A stretch of 17,857 nt of DNA from an uncultured Bacilli bacterium (GTDB lineage Bacteria > Bacillota_I > Bacilli_A > RF39 > UBA660). The translations under genes were made by a program, and so were the position numbers. Positions within the stretch are counted from its first letter, which is position 1. The number at the start of each line of letters is the position of its first letter. A model generated the notes under the pieces. The model saw only the letters and a program-made list of their open reading frames with translations, did no database searches and was not told the origin of the DNA. Where the stretch lies: the NCBI GenBank assembly GCA_947600015.1, contig CANQFX010000022.1, forward strand, positions 1 to 17,857. The letters run 5' to 3'. Below are positions 6,571-14,354 of the stretch, piece by piece.

Positions 6571-6579
6571 ATTATAACA
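6571..6579 (-). promoter_or_regulatory. Possible extended -10 promoter before the nucleotidase fusion
   Basis: TGTTATAAT on the minus strand is an extended -10 element, about 50 bases before the start at 6520. The matching -35 region (TAAGGC) is poor, so this is only a candidate internal promoter. Confidence 0.3.
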
Positions 6580-6583
6580 TCAA

Positions 6584-7897
6584 TTATATTATTGCCTTAA
6601 AGCCATAATAAGAAAATCGTAAATTTTTATTATATTTTTCTAATTGCTGAAACAAATTCTTTTCTTTTTCATCGAAAGAAATATACCATCCAAAAAATTG
6701 AATATCTTTATATTTCTGATTTTCTAATATCTGTTTCATACTACTTAGAGTAAATCTATTTTTTTGATTTATATCAATAAAGAAGAGAGAATCTTGTAGT
6801 AAGCAATGGATATTTTTAATATTTGCAAAATTATGAAACTCTCCAATTATAGATCCTCCTTCTTTTAAATATTTTTTCATTTCCTCTAAAAATTTTTCTT
6901 TCTCTTCTACTGTTTCCAATATATTTCCAATCAAAATATAGTCATAATCTTTTTTTGGCACCTCATCAAGGTTAGAATAAACCTTGGTAAAATTAGAGGC
7001 CATCTTTCTTTTGGCTGGATCTTCTTCTACTCCCTCAATAGAAATATTTTTCCATTGATATTTCAGTGACAAAATGGTAGAACCCACGCCACAATTCAGT
7101 TCTAATACTTGCTTACCATCTTCTAAAAATGGGAAAGAAGCAGATTTTATTTCATCGGTCGCAAAAGTAGTAAAATGCCATTTTTGTTCAAAATATTTTC
7201 TATTTTTTTCTAATATTGGATAAAACTTTGTTAAATCTTTACGAAAGCAGGTTCCTAAGTAGTGATGAATAAACACATCATGACAAAGCATTAATTGGTA
7301 TCCCAATTGGATCATTCGAAGTGATAAATCATTATCTTCGATATAACCTGGTGTGTATTCTTCATCTAAGCCATTTAACTCATTTATTACATCTCTTTTT
7401 ATTAATAAACAAAATCCAATTAAACAATTTCTTGATTCCCATTTTTGGGAATCAGAAATATTATTTTCTTCTGCTTTTTTCTGCATGATATCAAAATCAT
7501 CATAAGTAAAATCTACTCCCTGCCTATTTTCATGATTATTACAAACTGGGCCTACCGCTCCAATCTTTGGACTACTTTCGAGACATATTTTTAGATTTTT
7601 AAGCCAGTTTTTTGTGACTATCGTATCATTATTTAATAACAAAATATCATTTTCTTTATTTGCGATTTGTATTCCTTGATTACACCCTTTGGGGAATCCT
7701 TGGTTTTCTTCATTTAAAATTAATTTGATATCTTCTTGACTTTGCAACCATTCTCTCGTGCCATCACTAGAAGCATTATCAACGATAATCAGTTCATAGC
7801 TATCTTTTTCTGTGTATTTTTTAATACTTTCCAAACAAGTTTTTGTATACTCTAATTGATTATAAGTTAGGATAATAATAGACGTTTTTTTATTCAT
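6584..7897 (-). CDS. Family 2 glycosyltransferase fused to a SAM-dependent methyltransferase
   Basis: Residues 1-235 are a GT-A fold transferase: SIIILTYNQ, ELIIVDNASSDGT (nucleotide-sugar binding), LLLNNDT (D91, the usual DxD position) and PGYIEDNDLSLR (catalytic acidic region near 188-190). Residues 262-437 look like a class I methyltransferase: the glycine-rich VLELNCGVGS loop (264-273), an acidic position in EGVEED, and DYILIGNILETVEEKEKFL (motif II region). Such fusions are found in capsule and cell-wall glycan loci and may add a sugar and methylate it, or act on a glycan carrier. There is no signal peptide or membrane helix, so it should work on the cytosolic side. GGAGGA precedes the ATG. 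It lies 52 bases after the radical SAM gene and 63 bases before the nucleotidase fusion. No other glycan genes are adjacent except the phosphohexomutase at 618, so its pathway is unclear. Confidence 0.88.
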   Translation of the reverse strand: MNKKTSIIILTYNQLEYTKTCLESIKKYTEKDSYELIIVDNASSDGTREWLQSQEDIKLILNEENQGFPKGCNQGIQIANKENDILLLNNDTIVTKNWLKNLKICLESSPKIGAVGPVCNNHENRQGVDFTYDDFDIMQKKAEENNISDSQKWESRNCLIGFCLLIKRDVINELNGLDEEYTPGYIEDNDLSLRMIQLGYQLMLCHDVFIHHYLGTCFRKDLTKFYPILEKNRKYFEQKWHFTTFATDEIKSASFPFLEDGKQVLELNCGVGSTILSLKYQWKNISIEGVEEDPAKRKMASNFTKVYSNLDEVPKKDYDYILIGNILETVEEKEKFLEEMKKYLKEGGSIIGEFHNFANIKNIHCLLQDSLFFIDINQKNRFTLSSMKQILENQKYKDIQFFGWYISFDEKEKNLFQQLEKYNKNLRFSYYGFKAII

Positions 7898-7949
7898 ATT
7901 TTTCCTCCACTTATATATATGAAAAAGTTTGAAAAAGATATGCTATGTT

Positions 7950-8996
7950 TTATTCTGCTTTTCCATCCACAATATATTTTTTAAATCTTACTTTGGCTTT
8001 GTCTAAATCAAAATTACCATCAAAATAAGGATTCCAAGAAAAATAATCAAACACTTCATTTAATTTTTCTTGATCAAAGTTATGATACATTTTTCCATCT
8101 ACCCTATAGTCAATAATAATATTTGTAGCGGTGACTACTCCCATTTCTCTTAGTTGTTTTATTAGCTTTACTGCTTCTTCTGTTTTTTCAATATTACGAT
8201 TCATTGCTTTTAATAGTTCATGATTAAAACTTTGTACTGGGCAATGCACGATATCTAATAATCCTAGACTTGCAAGTTCTAACAGTTCCTTTTTGCATTG
8301 CACTAAATTTTGCGGTTCAATATTCCGAATGGAAAATGATTTCTGATAAGTTTTCGCTATGTTACACCATGCTTTGATCTGCGTGACAGTTGGACTATCC
8401 GAAGTTAAAACAACATTTTCATGATTTAAAAATTCTTCTATTTGGTTTTTCGCTACTGCTTCATAAGTCTCTCCTCTCGTGTGACGTATGGTACAATATT
8501 TGCATTTGCCATGGCATCCAGCACCAATCTTTAGGGGATAATAATTACGAAATAAATTTCCTGCTTGTAATGGATCTTTACTTTCTTCAAAATCAACTAC
8601 CCAAAATGGTTTTTCATAATGGACTAAATTTCTATCTATTATTTCTTGGCCATATTCTCGTACCACATCTAATCGTTTAATATACTCTGGCAAACAAATA
8701 TCCATACGTTGTGCAAGACATCCGCCCATATATATTTCTTTTTGTGTTTCATCATGTAATTTTTTGGCAACTTCTAAATCATTTAATATGGCAAGATCGG
8801 TCACTTGACATCCTAAAACAACGATACTATCTGCCTCTTCTACGTTTTTTACAAAACGTTCTTTGTTCGCATTAGCAAAACTAAGCATGTCACTCCAAAC
8901 CGACATGCAAGCAGCACTCGTGGCATATATTTTGCCTGGAATATCTTCTTTTTGATATATGATTCCTTCTCCAAAAATATTTTTTCTTTTTTCCAT
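7950..8996 (-). CDS. Methylthiotransferase-like radical SAM protein without TRAM domain
   Basis: The 348 residues follow the MiaB/MtaB/RimO plan. An N-terminal UPF0004-like domain has three spaced cysteines (C30, C63, C93) that would hold an auxiliary [4Fe-4S] cluster. A radical SAM core follows with GCHGKCKYC (C161, C165, C168). Known members attach methylthio groups to tRNA or ribosomal protein S12. This one is shorter than the usual 420-450 residues and ends soon after the core: the C-terminal TRAM domain, which binds the substrate in the family, is missing, so a tRNA substrate is doubtful. The first cysteine motif is AACMSVWSDM where CQMN is typical. It lies 60 bases after nadE and is preceded by a copy of the O2-type operator motif found before prs, pncA and pncB. 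Its regulation is therefore probably tied to NAD salvage. GGAG-type ribosome site before the ATG. Confidence 0.82.
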   Translation of the reverse strand: MEKRKNIFGEGIIYQKEDIPGKIYATSAACMSVWSDMLSFANANKERFVKNVEEADSIVVLGCQVTDLAILNDLEVAKKLHDETQKEIYMGGCLAQRMDICLPEYIKRLDVVREYGQEIIDRNLVHYEKPFWVVDFEESKDPLQAGNLFRNYYPLKIGAGCHGKCKYCTIRHTRGETYEAVAKNQIEEFLNHENVVLTSDSPTVTQIKAWCNIAKTYQKSFSIRNIEPQNLVQCKKELLELASLGLLDIVHCPVQSFNHELLKAMNRNIEKTEEAVKLIKQLREMGVVTATNIIIDYRVDGKMYHNFDQEKLNEVFDYFSWNPYFDGNFDLDKAKVRFKKYIVDGKAE

Positions 8997-9009
8997 GATT
9001 TTCTCCTTT

Positions 9010-9032
9010 CTTTTTATCTTTTTATTAATAAC
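9010..9032 (-). promoter_or_regulatory. O2-type motif upstream of the radical SAM gene
   Basis: The minus strand reads GTTATTAA-TAAAAAG-ATAAAAAG, ending 13 bases before the start codon. It matches the prs O2 site at 19 of 23 bases, with the GTTATTAA half-site intact, and like it follows a T-run and ACA. It is the weakest of the four copies. Confidence 0.45.
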
Positions 9033-9056
9033 TACTTTGTAAAAATTAAGAAAAGA

Positions 9057-10991
9057 TTATTCTTTTCCTAATTCCTCTAATTCTTTTAACCATATCTGAT
9101 AACTAGCATCACTTGGCATTCTTAAGTCTCCTCTTGGTGATAAACTAATGGTTCCTACTTTAACACCATCAGGAATACAATTTCGTTTAAATTGTTGGGT
9201 AAAAAATCGTTTGATAAATACTTTTAACCATTTTAATATTTCTTCTTCTTTGAAATTTTTTTGAAATGTTTTTTTTGCTAGGAAATAAATCTTTTTAGGA
9301 CTTGCTCCATAACGAAGGAAATGATATAAGAAAAAGTCATGTAATACATAAGGTCCAATACTAGATTCTGTTTGTTGTACCATATTTCCTTGTTCATCTG
9401 GTGGCAATAGTTCAGGAGAAATTGGCGTCGCTAGAATATCTTCTAATACTTCTTTGGTTTTTCCAGAAGTGCTATCCGCAACAAATCTTACCAAATAACG
9501 CACTAATGTTTTGGGAATAGAAGTATTTACGGCATACATACTCATATGATCTCCATTATAAGTACACCACCCTAATGCCAGTTCCGATAAATCTCCTGTG
9601 CCAATCACCAGTCCATTTTCCATATTGGCGATATCCATTAAAATTTGAGTTCTTTCTCGTGCTTGAATATTTTCATAAGTCACACTTCGATCATTTTCAT
9701 CTAATCCAATATCTTTCATATGCAAGAGACTTGCTTCTTTAATACTGACTTCTTTCAAGGTTGCTCCATATTCTTTTACGAGATTGCAAGCATTTTCATA
9801 GGTACGACCAGTGGTACCAAAGCCAGGCATTGTCACGGAAATAATATCTTTTCGATCCCTTTTTAACTTATCAAATGCTGCAACAATCACAAGAAATGCT
9901 AAAGTAGAATCTAGTCCTCCAGAAATGCCAATTACGCACTTTGGATTTCCTATTTGTAATAGACGTCTTGCTAAGGCACTGGCTTGAATTTCAATAATTT
10001 CTTTGCAGCGACTATTTCTTTTATTTGCATTTGTTGGTACAAAGGGATATTCTTTATATTCTCTTTTTAGTTCTGAAATATGATCTACTACATCTACTTC
10101 AATCCAGGTATCTTCTTCTTTTGAAACATGATTCATAAAACTAATGTCTTTTCTTCTATCGTTTACTAGTTTGAATACATCAACATCATGATAAATTAAA
10201 TTGCTTTCCAAAGAAAATCTTTCGTTTTCTTCTAATAAGTTTCCATATTCACAAATCATACTAGAGCCACTAAATAGTAAGTCAGAAGTAGATTCCATAA
10301 TACCACTAGAAGCATAAATATAGGCAGAAATTGTTTTTGCGGATTGCATGGATACGAGTCTTTTCCGATAGTCATATTTTCCAATAATCTCATTACTGCT
10401 AGATAAGTTAAAAATCATTGTTGCGCCATGTAAAGCATGACGATTACTAGGAGGATTTACTGCCCATAAATCTTCGCAAATTTCAATTCCGAAACATACT
10501 TCTTTTGTTTGTTTATCACGAAATAATAAATTAGAATCGATTGGAACCAGTTGATTTAATAATGAGATTTGTTTATGAATTAAATTCTTACTAGAGGCAA
10601 ACCATCTTTTTTCATAAAATTCCGAATAATTGGGAATATAAGTCTTTGGTACTACACCCAAAATTTTTCCTTTTTGAATGACCACAGCACAATTAAATAA
10701 TTGATTATCATGAGAAATAGGCATTCCTATAATAGAAATAATATCTAAATCTTTTGTTTCTAGTAAAATCTCTTGTAATGCTTCTTCAGATTTTTGTAAT
10801 AACTCTTCTTGTAAAAACAGATCTCCACATGTATAACCTGTTAAGGAAAGTTCTGGAGTGACTACAATAGAAATTTCCTTTTTCTCTGCTTCTTTAATCA
10901 TGCGAACAAGTTCCTTTTTATTTTCTTCAGGATTGGCAAGTGTTAATTTGTTTACAATTGCACCTACTCGAATAAAACCAAATTCTTTCAT
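9057..10991 (-). CDS. nadE: Glutamine-dependent NAD+ synthetase
   Basis: NadE makes NAD from nicotinate adenine dinucleotide, ATP and glutamine, the last step of the Preiss-Handler route. The 644 residues have the two-domain form. An N-terminal nitrilase-type glutaminase has its triad in TPELSLTGY (E47), VPKTYIPNY (K116) and GIEICEDLW (C172). A C-terminal synthetase has the SGGLDS pyrophosphate loop (357-362) and a GTGDLSELALGW segment that binds deamido-NAD. The length is typical of the glutamine-dependent type found in Bacteroidota, actinobacteria and many Bacillota. GAGGAG precedes the ATG. The gene starts 37 bases after the Nudix gene and belongs to the pncA-pncB operon. The intermediate enzyme NadD (nicotinate mononucleotide adenylyltransferase) is not in the window and must be encoded elsewhere. 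Confidence 0.96.
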   Translation of the reverse strand: MKEFGFIRVGAIVNKLTLANPEENKKELVRMIKEAEKKEISIVVTPELSLTGYTCGDLFLQEELLQKSEEALQEILLETKDLDIISIIGMPISHDNQLFNCAVVIQKGKILGVVPKTYIPNYSEFYEKRWFASSKNLIHKQISLLNQLVPIDSNLLFRDKQTKEVCFGIEICEDLWAVNPPSNRHALHGATMIFNLSSSNEIIGKYDYRKRLVSMQSAKTISAYIYASSGIMESTSDLLFSGSSMICEYGNLLEENERFSLESNLIYHDVDVFKLVNDRRKDISFMNHVSKEEDTWIEVDVVDHISELKREYKEYPFVPTNANKRNSRCKEIIEIQASALARRLLQIGNPKCVIGISGGLDSTLAFLVIVAAFDKLKRDRKDIISVTMPGFGTTGRTYENACNLVKEYGATLKEVSIKEASLLHMKDIGLDENDRSVTYENIQARERTQILMDIANMENGLVIGTGDLSELALGWCTYNGDHMSMYAVNTSIPKTLVRYLVRFVADSTSGKTKEVLEDILATPISPELLPPDEQGNMVQQTESSIGPYVLHDFFLYHFLRYGASPKKIYFLAKKTFQKNFKEEEILKWLKVFIKRFFTQQFKRNCIPDGVKVGTISLSPRGDLRMPSDASYQIWLKELEELGKE

Positions 10992-11028
10992 ATAACTCCT
11001 CTTTTCTTTATTTTTTCAGATTATTCTA

Positions 11029-11616
11029 TCATTTCATATATTTTTTGGATTTTTCTAAAGCATATTGTGACTGTATATCAGTAATATATCCTTTTTCTAA
11101 TAGTTCTAATGCTTCTTCATACTTACATTTAAAGTAATAAATAAATTCGCTTTCATCTAATTTTTGTTCTTTTTTTCTTTCACAACCGAATGCTAAATAA
11201 CTATAATTATAAGCTCCACTACATCCTTGATCTTGATAGTACTTCGCTAATAATTGCATTTTTTGAGGAACATATCCTGTTTCTTCTCTCAATTCTCGGA
11301 TTCCAGCAGTCATAGGATCTTCCTGTGCTTCTATATACCCTGCTGGTAATTCGATACAAACGGTTTCTTTCGTAAAGACACGTGGTTGTACGACTAATAT
11401 TGTATCATTATTCATAGTGATTGGCAAGATAACAGCAGCGCTGCCTTCTTTCTTACCCTTTAAAATTTTTTCTCGAAAAATGGTTTCCTGATTATTTAAT
11501 TCACATTGATAACGCTCGATTGTTAGAAACTTTCCTTCCTGGGAAAGAAGTGTTTTTCTTTTCATTTTTAATTCTTCTATATAATGATGCAATTCTTCTA
11601 ATTTTTCTTTTCTCAT
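11029..11616 (-). CDS. Nudix hydrolase, probably ADP-ribose pyrophosphatase
   Basis: The 195-residue protein has an intact Nudix box at 93-115: G93, E99, then REL-x-EE-x-G (R107, E108, E111, E112, G114), so it should be catalytically active with magnesium. The IELPAGYIE lead-in and the overall length resemble the NudF/ADP-ribose pyrophosphatase group, which cleaves ADP-ribose to AMP and ribose 5-phosphate. That would recycle a product of NAD breakdown into a precursor of PRPP. An N-terminal helical extension of about 55 residues precedes the catalytic domain. No winged-helix domain follows it, so it is unlikely to be an NrtR-type NAD regulator. The ATG lies one base after the pncB stop (TAA-A-ATG) and has no good ribosome site, which points to translation coupled to pncB. 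Substrate assignment rests on family resemblance and operon context. Confidence 0.85.
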   Translation of the reverse strand: MRKEKLEELHHYIEELKMKRKTLLSQEGKFLTIERYQCELNNQETIFREKILKGKKEGSAAVILPITMNNDTILVVQPRVFTKETVCIELPAGYIEAQEDPMTAGIRELREETGYVPQKMQLLAKYYQDQGCSGAYNYSYLAFGCERKKEQKLDESEFIYYFKCKYEEALELLEKGYITDIQSQYALEKSKKYMK

Positions 11617-11617
11617 T

Positions 11618-13087
11618 TTACTTTTTTACCTTTTGTAGAGGTTTCTCCTTTCCTTTTTCATGATGTAATTCAATTAATTGTCTTTTTAATGCTCTTAACT
11701 CATCAGATAAATCAACATAATACTCATGTGGATTATCAACGCGTGTTACTTCAGGATATAGTGTTTGAAATTCCTCTTCACAATATTTTTTCTTTTCCTC
11801 TAGTGTTGGATCTTTATATACTAATTTACCATTTTGATAAATTGGTACTTGTAATTCTTTTACTTCATAATTTGTAAGTTTTGTTTTCTTCCATGTTTCT
11901 ACGGGATGAACTAACGTATAAGTCTCTTTAGAAATTTTCTCTTCAGCTAGCGTAATTACATCTCCAAGGGCATATCCTGTTTTTTTATCATAAAAGCGAT
12001 ATACCTTCTTATATCCAGGATTGATTGTTTTTGCAGTATCTTCACTTACTTTAATACGAGGAATTACTTTTCCTTCTTGCTCTACTGCTACTAATTTATA
12101 TACTCCACCTACACGGTCATTAGGGGCAGCAATATTATCTCCAGCACCAATAGAATTAATCTTTGCTCCTTGTTGTAATAAATCACGAATACTATACTCA
12201 TCTAATCCATTAGATAAACAAATTCCTGTTTCTGTATAACCTGCTTGATCTAATAGTTTACGTGCTTCTTTTGATAAATAAGCTAAATCACCACTATCAA
12301 TGCGAATTCCTTTGAATGGATAACCGTTTGGTTTTAAATAATCATTTGCTACTTTAATTGCATTAGGTATTCCACTACGTAACGTATCATATGTATCTAC
12401 TAAAAATACGCAATTATTGGGATTACTTTTCGCATATTTTAAGAAAGCAGCATATTCATTTTCATCTTCTGTTACTAAGGAATGTGCCATCGTACCTAAT
12501 ACAGGAATCTGATATTTCATACCTGCATAAGTATTACTGGTTCCACTACATCCTCCGATATAAGCAAGTTTACTAGCTTCAATGGCAGAATCTATTCCAC
12601 GTGCTCTTCTTGCTCCAAATTCCATTACGGGAATTGGTTTATCTATATTTTTGGCTTCATTGGTAATTCTTTTTGCTTTTGTAATTACTAAAGAACCATG
12701 ATTAAAGTTGGCAAGTAAAGCTGTTTCTAATAATTGGGCTGTAATGATATCTGCTTTTACTGTAAGTACTGGTTCATTAGGAAATACAGCACTTCCATCT
12801 GGGACGGCATAAATATCTCCTGAGAATTTTAAATCTCTTAAATAATTTAAAAATTCTTCTGAAAAAGTTCCTAACCCTCGTAAATAGGCGATCTCTTCTT
12901 CTCCAAAATGAAAGTTTTCAATATATTGAATGGTTTCGTCTAACCCACCACTCATAGTATATCCTCCTTGAAAAGGATTTTTACGGAAGAAAATATCAAA
13001 ATATACTTGTTCTTCCTTTTTTCCTTCATTAAAATATGTTTGAGCCATAGTAAGCTCATAAAAATCAGTCATTAACGTTTTATTCAT
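11618..13087 (-). CDS. pncB: Nicotinate phosphoribosyltransferase
   Basis: PncB joins nicotinate to PRPP, with ATP hydrolysis, to give nicotinate mononucleotide in the cytosol. The 489 residues match the family in length and motifs: TDFYELTMA at the N-terminus, EFGARRARG (phosphate binding), GTMAHS with the histidine that is phosphorylated (H202), GIRIDSGDLAYLS, and the glycine-rich SIGAGDNI near the phosphate site. It directly follows pncA (50-base gap) and overlaps control with the Nudix gene downstream. It uses PRPP, which explains why the prs gene at the left end of the window carries the same regulatory sites. An O2-type motif lies just before its ribosome site, so expression inside the operon may be further adjusted. 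A GAGAG-type ribosome site precedes the ATG at 13087. Confidence 0.95.
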   Translation of the reverse strand: MNKTLMTDFYELTMAQTYFNEGKKEEQVYFDIFFRKNPFQGGYTMSGGLDETIQYIENFHFGEEEIAYLRGLGTFSEEFLNYLRDLKFSGDIYAVPDGSAVFPNEPVLTVKADIITAQLLETALLANFNHGSLVITKAKRITNEAKNIDKPIPVMEFGARRARGIDSAIEASKLAYIGGCSGTSNTYAGMKYQIPVLGTMAHSLVTEDENEYAAFLKYAKSNPNNCVFLVDTYDTLRSGIPNAIKVANDYLKPNGYPFKGIRIDSGDLAYLSKEARKLLDQAGYTETGICLSNGLDEYSIRDLLQQGAKINSIGAGDNIAAPNDRVGGVYKLVAVEQEGKVIPRIKVSEDTAKTINPGYKKVYRFYDKKTGYALGDVITLAEEKISKETYTLVHPVETWKKTKLTNYEVKELQVPIYQNGKLVYKDPTLEEKKKYCEEEFQTLYPEVTRVDNPHEYYVDLSDELRALKRQLIELHHEKGKEKPLQKVKK

Positions 13088-13099
13088 TTTTTATCTCTC

Positions 13100-13122
13100 C
13101 TTTTTCACATTTTGTTAATAAC
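13100..13122 (-). promoter_or_regulatory. O2-type motif upstream of pncB
   Basis: The minus strand reads GTTATTAA-CAAAATG-TGAAAAAG, 12 bases before the pncB start. It is identical at 21 of 23 bases to the prs O2 site, although it lies inside an operon with no evident promoter. An extended self-complementary core, TTGTTATTAACAA, could also fold in RNA. Confidence 0.55.
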
Positions 13123-13137
13123 AACTTTTAAAAAAAA

Positions 13138-13731
13138 TTATCTTTTCTTTACAAATTGAATTCCTTGTTGTTCCATCAAAAGCTTTGCTGCATCTATATA
13201 ATTTTTTCTAGTATCTGCTGCATAAGTTGCGATGGCATCTTCTGGTACTTGTATTGTCACTTCTTGGTTCCACTGATCGTAGTAATTTGCAAGTCCCATG
13301 GTTCCATTAAACACACAAATATCTGTACAACAACCACATACTTTTACATTCTCTATGTTTGGCGTATTTTTTACGAGTTCTCTAAATTCTGGGGTTTCCA
13401 TAAAACTAGTAGAATTTTTCTCAATGGATATGGTATTTTCTTGATGTTCATATGGTTTTAATTCTTCTATTATCTCTTCTTCTCCTGTTCCTTTTACACA
13501 ATGTTTTGCTCCTCCAAAACGACGATGTTCCGTTGAAGTTTCTTCATGAGTATCTTTAATGAACACAATTAAGTCTCCTTTTTCTTGTGCCTGATTGATT
13601 AATGTAATAATTTTTGGGGTAATTTCTCCAATTTTTTCATCATGAAGTGCTCCTTCTCTTACAAATCCATTTACCATGTCTACCACAACTAGCATCCCTT
13701 CATATACTTTTAAATTTTTTACTTGTTTCAT
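13138..13731 (-). CDS. pncA: Nicotinamidase (isochorismatase-like cysteine hydrolase)
   Basis: PncA hydrolyses nicotinamide to nicotinate and ammonia, feeding pncB next door. The 197 residues show the family triad: D18 in VVVDMVNGF, K105 in SIEKNSTSF and C139 in GCCTDICV. D60 and H62 in KDTHEE with H69 form a likely metal site as in known nicotinamidases. HCVKGT, typical of the family, is present. The length is normal. It is the first gene of the NAD salvage operon, with a consensus promoter at 13812-13840 and two inverted-repeat sites in the 140-base leader region. GGAG-type ribosome site before the ATG. Other cysteine hydrolases of the family act on isochorismate or other amides, but the neighbours make nicotinamide by far the best substrate. 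Confidence 0.94.
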   Translation of the reverse strand: MKQVKNLKVYEGMLVVVDMVNGFVREGALHDEKIGEITPKIITLINQAQEKGDLIVFIKDTHEETSTEHRRFGGAKHCVKGTGEEEIIEELKPYEHQENTISIEKNSTSFMETPEFRELVKNTPNIENVKVCGCCTDICVFNGTMGLANYYDQWNQEVTIQVPEDAIATYAADTRKNYIDAAKLLMEQQGIQFVKKR

Positions 13732-13746
13732 TTCTTTTTCTCCTTT

Positions 13747-13769
13747 CTTATTAATAATTTGTTAATATC
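13747..13769 (-). promoter_or_regulatory. Operator-like site O2 upstream of pncA
   Basis: The minus strand reads GATATTAA-CAAATTA-TTAATAAG, a good inverted repeat ending 15 bases before the pncA start. It matches the prs O2 site at 20 of 23 bases and lies 56 bases from O1 (57 in prs), downstream of the predicted transcription start. Confidence 0.62.
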
Positions 13770-13802
13770 ATTTGTTGTAAAAATTACAAGTTCTCTTCAC
13801 TT

Positions 13803-13825
13803 GTTATTAACATTATATTAATAAC
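13803..13825 (-). promoter_or_regulatory. Operator-like inverted repeat O1 over the pncA -10 box
   Basis: The minus strand reads GTTATTAA-TATAATG-TTAATAAC, with perfect 8-base arms around the -10 hexamer. The same element, 21 of 23 bases identical and in the same register, lies over the prs promoter. It is best explained as a repressor site controlling the NAD salvage operon. Confidence 0.72.
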
Positions 13826-13840
13826 AAAAAGATTTGTCAA
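13812..13840 (-). promoter_or_regulatory. Sigma-A-type promoter of the NAD salvage operon
   Basis: TTGACA (13840-13835) and TATAAT (13817-13812) are separated by 17 bases, a full consensus promoter. Transcription should start near 13805, giving a leader of about 75 bases. Such a strong promoter with an operator over the -10 box suggests control mainly by repression. Confidence 0.87.
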
Positions 13841-13871
13841 CACTTTTTTTCATTTTTTTCAAAAAAAAAAA

Positions 13872-14351
13872 TTAATGTTTCCTTAATTTTTCTTTTTCCA
13901 ATGCCATTTTATCATAGAAATCATCTAACTGATATGCCGCATCTGGCCAAACATATTCTCCATTGTTATATGGTTCCCCTTGAAACCATACTCCCTCTTC
14001 TTTTGTTAATTCTTTCAAATAACAATAGTTTTCTCGAAAGTATTCTTTGGTCTTTTCTGACAAAGACAAAGGACACTGAATGGTATATAGTTTATATTCT
14101 CCTCCATTTTGGATTTTACTACTCCCATTGAGTAAAAAAGTAAGACCATAGTTTGTCATATCCATAATTTGTTCATACATTGTTTTTCTTGGATCGTAAG
14201 GATAATTTTGTGCTTGAAACCAAGGACTCATGACAATCTCTTTTTTAAAAACTTTATCATGTTCTGTGTCTTTTTCTTTATTATATATTCCAAAAGGATG
14301 CTCTTGTCCATCGGTATCAATAACAATTCCTTTGACTTTTTCTAATTCCAT
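13872..14351 (-). CDS. Uncharacterised 159-residue cytosolic protein
   Basis: I do not recognise this protein. It is soluble, with no signal peptide or membrane segment, and rich in aromatic and charged residues. Notable stretches are GIVIDTDGQEHPFGIY at the N-terminus, MSPWFQAQNYPYDPRKTMYE, GLTFLLNGSS, and a tryptophan/tyrosine-rich end (GVWFQGEPYNNGEYVWPD) before a basic helix. No metal or nucleotide motif is obvious. The start is three bases after the YitT-family stop, with AGGAAGAGG overlapping the end of that gene, so the two are translated together. This may mean a role linked to the membrane protein. It ends in a T-rich stretch on the minus strand without a clear stem, just upstream of the NAD operon promoter, so some read-through into that operon is possible. 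Confidence 0.72.
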   Translation of the reverse strand: MELEKVKGIVIDTDGQEHPFGIYNKEKDTEHDKVFKKEIVMSPWFQAQNYPYDPRKTMYEQIMDMTNYGLTFLLNGSSKIQNGGEYKLYTIQCPLSLSEKTKEYFRENYCYLKELTKEEGVWFQGEPYNNGEYVWPDAAYQLDDFYDKMALEKEKLRKH

Positions 14352-14354
14352 ATA

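Noticed and set aside
11029..11616. Nudix protein as an NrtR-type NAD regulator that binds the shared inverted repeats
   Set aside because: The Nudix box is fully intact and no winged-helix domain follows it; the C-terminal tail is too short and is like enzymatic NudF proteins.
13855..13871. Long A run (T run on the minus strand) as a phase-variable tract or terminator
   Set aside because: A/T runs are frequent in this AT-rich DNA, this one lies between genes outside any promoter spacer, and no stem precedes it.
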